In this document: one piece after another, positions 4,395 through 6,170 of the stretch
Layout: the number at the start of each line of letters is the position of its first letter
How positions within the stretch are numbered: the stretch's first letter is position 1
From: Actinomycetota bacterium
Lineage (GTDB): Bacteria > Actinomycetota > Acidimicrobiia > Acidimicrobiales > JAHWLA01
NCBI GenBank assembly: GCA_019347595.1
Contig: JAHWLA010000173.1
Location: forward strand, 1 to 6,170
Reading direction: 5' to 3'
DNA length: 6,170 bases
Notes under the pieces: model-generated
What the model saw: only the letters and a program-made list of their open reading frames with translations
Databases searched by the model: none
Told to the model about the DNA's origin: nothing
Translations under genes and position numbers: made by a program

Positions 4395-6170
4395 CGGATG
4401 CTCCCGTTCGTGATGTAGGCGGTGGCGAGGTCGGCGAGGTGGCGCACCAGGTCGGGCCGGTCGACGGCGCCGAGGTTGACGGCCTGCTCGATCGGCCTGC
4501 CGAGGAAGAGCTGCTTGAGCGGCACCTCGAGCTTCTTGCCGGTCAGGGTGTGCGGGATGCCGGGCACCGCCACGATCTCGTCGGGGACGTGGCGGGGCGA
4601 CACATGGGTGCGGATGGCGGCCTCGATGGCGCCGCGCAACCGGTCGTCGAGCTCCGCCCCTGCGGACAGCGCCACGAAGAGGGGCATGAAGTAGGCCCCG
4701 TCGGGCCGCTCGGCCCCGACGACCAGCGCTTCGGCCACCTCCGGCAGCGCTTCGACGGTCTGGTAGATCTCCGCCGTCCCCATCCGGACGCCGTCGCGGT
4801 TCAGGGTGGCGTCGGACCGGCCGTGGATGGTGACGCCGCCCGAGGCGTGCACCGTCATCCAGTCGCCTTGCCGCCAGACGCCGGGGTACACGTCGAAGTA
4901 GGCGTCGTGGTAGCGGCGGCCGTCGGGGTCGTTCCAGAAGTGGAGGGGCATCGACGGCATCGGCTGGGTGACGACGAGCTCCCCCACCTCCCCGACGACC
5001 GGTGTGCCCGCTGCGTCCCACGCTTCGGCGCGCACACCGAGGGCGGGCGCCTGGATCTCGCCCGCCCGCACAGGCAGCAGCACATTGGCGCACACCAGCC
5101 CCGAGCACACGTCGGTCCCGCCGCTGCCGACCGCCAGGAACACGTCCTCGCCGACGTTGTCGTAGACCCAGCGGTAGCCGGACAGCGGCAGCGGCGCGCC
5201 GACCATGCCCAGCGACTCCAGGGCCGAGAGGTCGAAGTGGCGCGACGGCACCAGGCCGGCCTTCTCGCTCGCCTGGAGGTAGGCCGGGCTGGCGCCCATC
5301 ATGTCGAGCTTCGCTTCGTCGGCCAGCCGCCACAGCGCCCCGGGATCGGGATAGAGCGGGCTGCCGTCGTACAGCGTGATGGTGGCCCCGAGGAGCAGGC
5401 CGCTGACGACGATGTTCCACATCGTCCAGCCCGTGGTCGTGTACCAGAACAGGCGCGACTCCGGCCGGATCTCCTGGTGGAAGGCAGCGGCCTTGAGCTG
5501 TTCGAGAACTGTGCCGCCGTGCCCGTGCACGATTCCCTTGGGGATGCCCGTGGTGCCCGACGTGTAGAGGGCCCAGAGGGGGTGGTCGAACGGCACCTGC
5601 TCGAACGTCGGCTCGGCGTCGCCCACGAGGAGGTCCTCGTAGGCGAGGGCATCGACGCCCGCAGGCGGGCGCTCACCGCCGCGCAGGTTGGAGATCCACA
5701 CCGTGTGGCGGACGCTCGGCATGGCCTGCCGGAGCTGCGCGACCACGTCGCTGCGGTCGTGCTCCTTGCCCGCGTAGCGGACGCCGTCCACGGCGAAGAG
5801 CACGACGGGCTGCAACTGGCCCAGGCGGTCGACGACGCTGTCGGGGGCGAGATCGGGTGCGCACGACGACCACACTGCGCCGAGCGAGGCGGCGGCCAGG
5901 AAGGCGACGACGGCCTCCGGGGAGTTGGTGACGTAGCCGACGACGGCGTCACCTTTCTTCACCCCGAGGCCGCGCAGGTGCTCGGTCATGGCGCCCACTC
6001 GGCGGCACAGCTCGGCCCACGACACCTCCGCCGGACCGGCTGTCTCGCCGGCAAACACGATGGCCGGACGCTCGGCTGTGGCATGGCGCAGCGCGTGCTC
6101 CGCGTAGTTGAGCCGCGCGCCCGGGAACCACTCGGCGCCCGGCATCTGGCGTGAACCGAGCACTGCGGTG
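4391..6170 (-). CDS. Acetoacetyl-CoA synthetase (acetoacetate-CoA ligase), N-terminus outside window
   Basis: The frame is open to the window edge. It shows about 590 residues of an ANL-superfamily adenylating enzyme that joins acetoacetate (or a related 3-oxo acid) to CoA with ATP, via an acyl-AMP. Counting from a GTG at 6163: PGAEWFPGARLNYAEHAL (9-26) is the end of the N-terminal acetyl-CoA-synthetase domain; LYTSGTTGIPKG (199-210) is the phosphate-binding loop; TTTGWTMWN follows at 242-250. GSGGTDVCSG (346-355) and LPVRAGEIQAPALGV (363-377) are typical of acetoacetate rather than acetate ligases. RQGDW (431-435), HGRSDATLNRDGVRMGTAEI (447-466) and PHTLTGKKLEVPLK (537-550) complete the core motifs, with Lys543 the expected catalytic lysine. 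The GTG at 6163 is an internal Val, because the sequence before it stays in frame and the family has roughly 70 more residues there. It is the first visible gene of a tight operon and its stop overlaps the next start. The family is very secure; the true acid may differ from acetoacetate. Confidence 0.94.
   Translation of the reverse strand, partial: TAVLGSRQMPGAEWFPGARLNYAEHALRHATAERPAIVFAGETAGPAEVSWAELCRRVGAMTEHLRGLGVKKGDAVVGYVTNSPEAVVAFLAAASLGAVWSSCAPDLAPDSVVDRLGQLQPVVLFAVDGVRYAGKEHDRSDVVAQLRQAMPSVRHTVWISNLRGGERPPAGVDALAYEDLLVGDAEPTFEQVPFDHPLWALYTSGTTGIPKGIVHGHGGTVLEQLKAAAFHQEIRPESRLFWYTTTGWTMWNIVVSGLLLGATITLYDGSPLYPDPGALWRLADEAKLDMMGASPAYLQASEKAGLVPSRHFDLSALESLGMVGAPLPLSGYRWVYDNVGEDVFLAVGSGGTDVCSGLVCANVLLPVRAGEIQAPALGVRAEAWDAAGTPVVGEVGELVVTQPMPSMPLHFWNDPDGRRYHDAYFDVYPGVWRQGDWMTVHASGGVTIHGRSDATLNRDGVRMGTAEIYQTVEALPEVAEALVVGAERPDGAYFMPLFVALSAGAELDDRLRGAIEAAIRTHVSPRHVPDEIVAVPGIPHTLTGKKLEVPLKQLFLGRPIEQAVNLGAVDRPDLVRHLADLATAYITNGSIR
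4401..4405 (-). promoter_or_regulatory. Ribosome binding site fixing a TTG start
   Basis: GGGAG on the minus strand lies inside the last codons of the synthetase gene, six bases before the TTG at 4394. No ATG or GTG in this frame nearby fits the family N-terminus, so this site supports TTG initiation of the luciferase-like oxidoreductase. Confidence 0.6.

Noticed and set aside
4395..5420. N-terminal extension of the LLM oxidoreductase frame (a 633-residue reading)
   Set aside because: The extension overlaps the acetoacetyl-CoA synthetase in another frame and is low-complexity Arg/Pro/Gly sequence; the conserved protein starts at the TTG at 4394.
1228..6154. Long plus-strand open frames (1228-2787, 2790-4418, 4439-6154) opposite the minus-strand genes
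   Set aside because: They are frames antisense to clear conserved genes, rich in Arg, Gly, His, Val and Asp with no recognisable domain. Such long shadow frames are expected in GC-rich DNA with strong third-position bias.
6161..6163. GTG as start codon of the acetoacetyl-CoA synthetase
   Set aside because: The frame continues upstream to the window edge, no ribosome site can be seen, and the family needs about 70 further N-terminal residues; this is an internal Val.
1..6170. CRISPR array, insertion sequence, tRNA, phage or toxin-antitoxin element
   Set aside because: No regularly spaced repeats, transposase or integrase motifs, tRNA cloverleaf or small toxin gene could be recognised; nearly all sequence is covered by ordinary metabolic genes.

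Overview
The window is strongly GC-rich DNA whose coding regions favour G or C at third codon positions. It carries two luciferase-like oxidoreductases of the type that usually use cofactor F420, a TetR regulator and a probable TTG start. This points to an actinobacterium. The mix of F420-type enzymes, an EthD-like protein and an acyl-CoA ligase would suit a mycobacterial, Acidimicrobiia-like or other environmental lineage, but no ribosomal or marker gene here fixes the taxon. I see no mobile element, CRISPR array, tRNA or rRNA.

Plus strand, left: positions 1-249 hold the C-terminal end of a D-2-hydroxyacid dehydrogenase. A 112-base spacer (250-361) follows. It contains a 12-base GC palindrome just after the stop and then a relatively AT-rich island bracketed by a perfect 10-base inverted repeat (301-310 and 338-347). 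Next is a TetR-family regulator (362-1096). It meets the minus-strand genes tail to tail across a 26-base gap with a small GC hairpin that could stop transcription from both sides.

Minus strand, right to left: an acetoacetyl-CoA synthetase (4391-6170, its N-terminus outside the window), a luciferase-like oxidoreductase (3519-4394), an amidohydrolase-2 family TIM-barrel hydrolase (2679-3509) and an EthD-like protein (2122-2679) are packed with a 4-base overlap, a 9-base gap and a 1-base overlap. They are very probably one translationally coupled operon. After 99 bases comes a second, different luciferase-like oxidoreductase (1123-2022), which may have its own leaderless promoter or belong to the same transcript.

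Taken together the minus-strand set looks like a degradation cluster. One or both F420/flavin enzymes could oxidise or reduce a substrate, the EthD-like protein and the hydrolase could process an unstable intermediate (for example a lactone or beta-keto acid), and the synthetase could activate a released 3-oxo acid as a CoA thioester. The substrate cannot be read from the sequence. This pathway order is inference; the individual family calls are much firmer. Nearly every base is explained by ordinary genes. The most unusual elements are the inverted repeat ahead of tetR, the two-part EthD-like protein, the incomplete metal motif of the hydrolase and the co-occurrence of these families.
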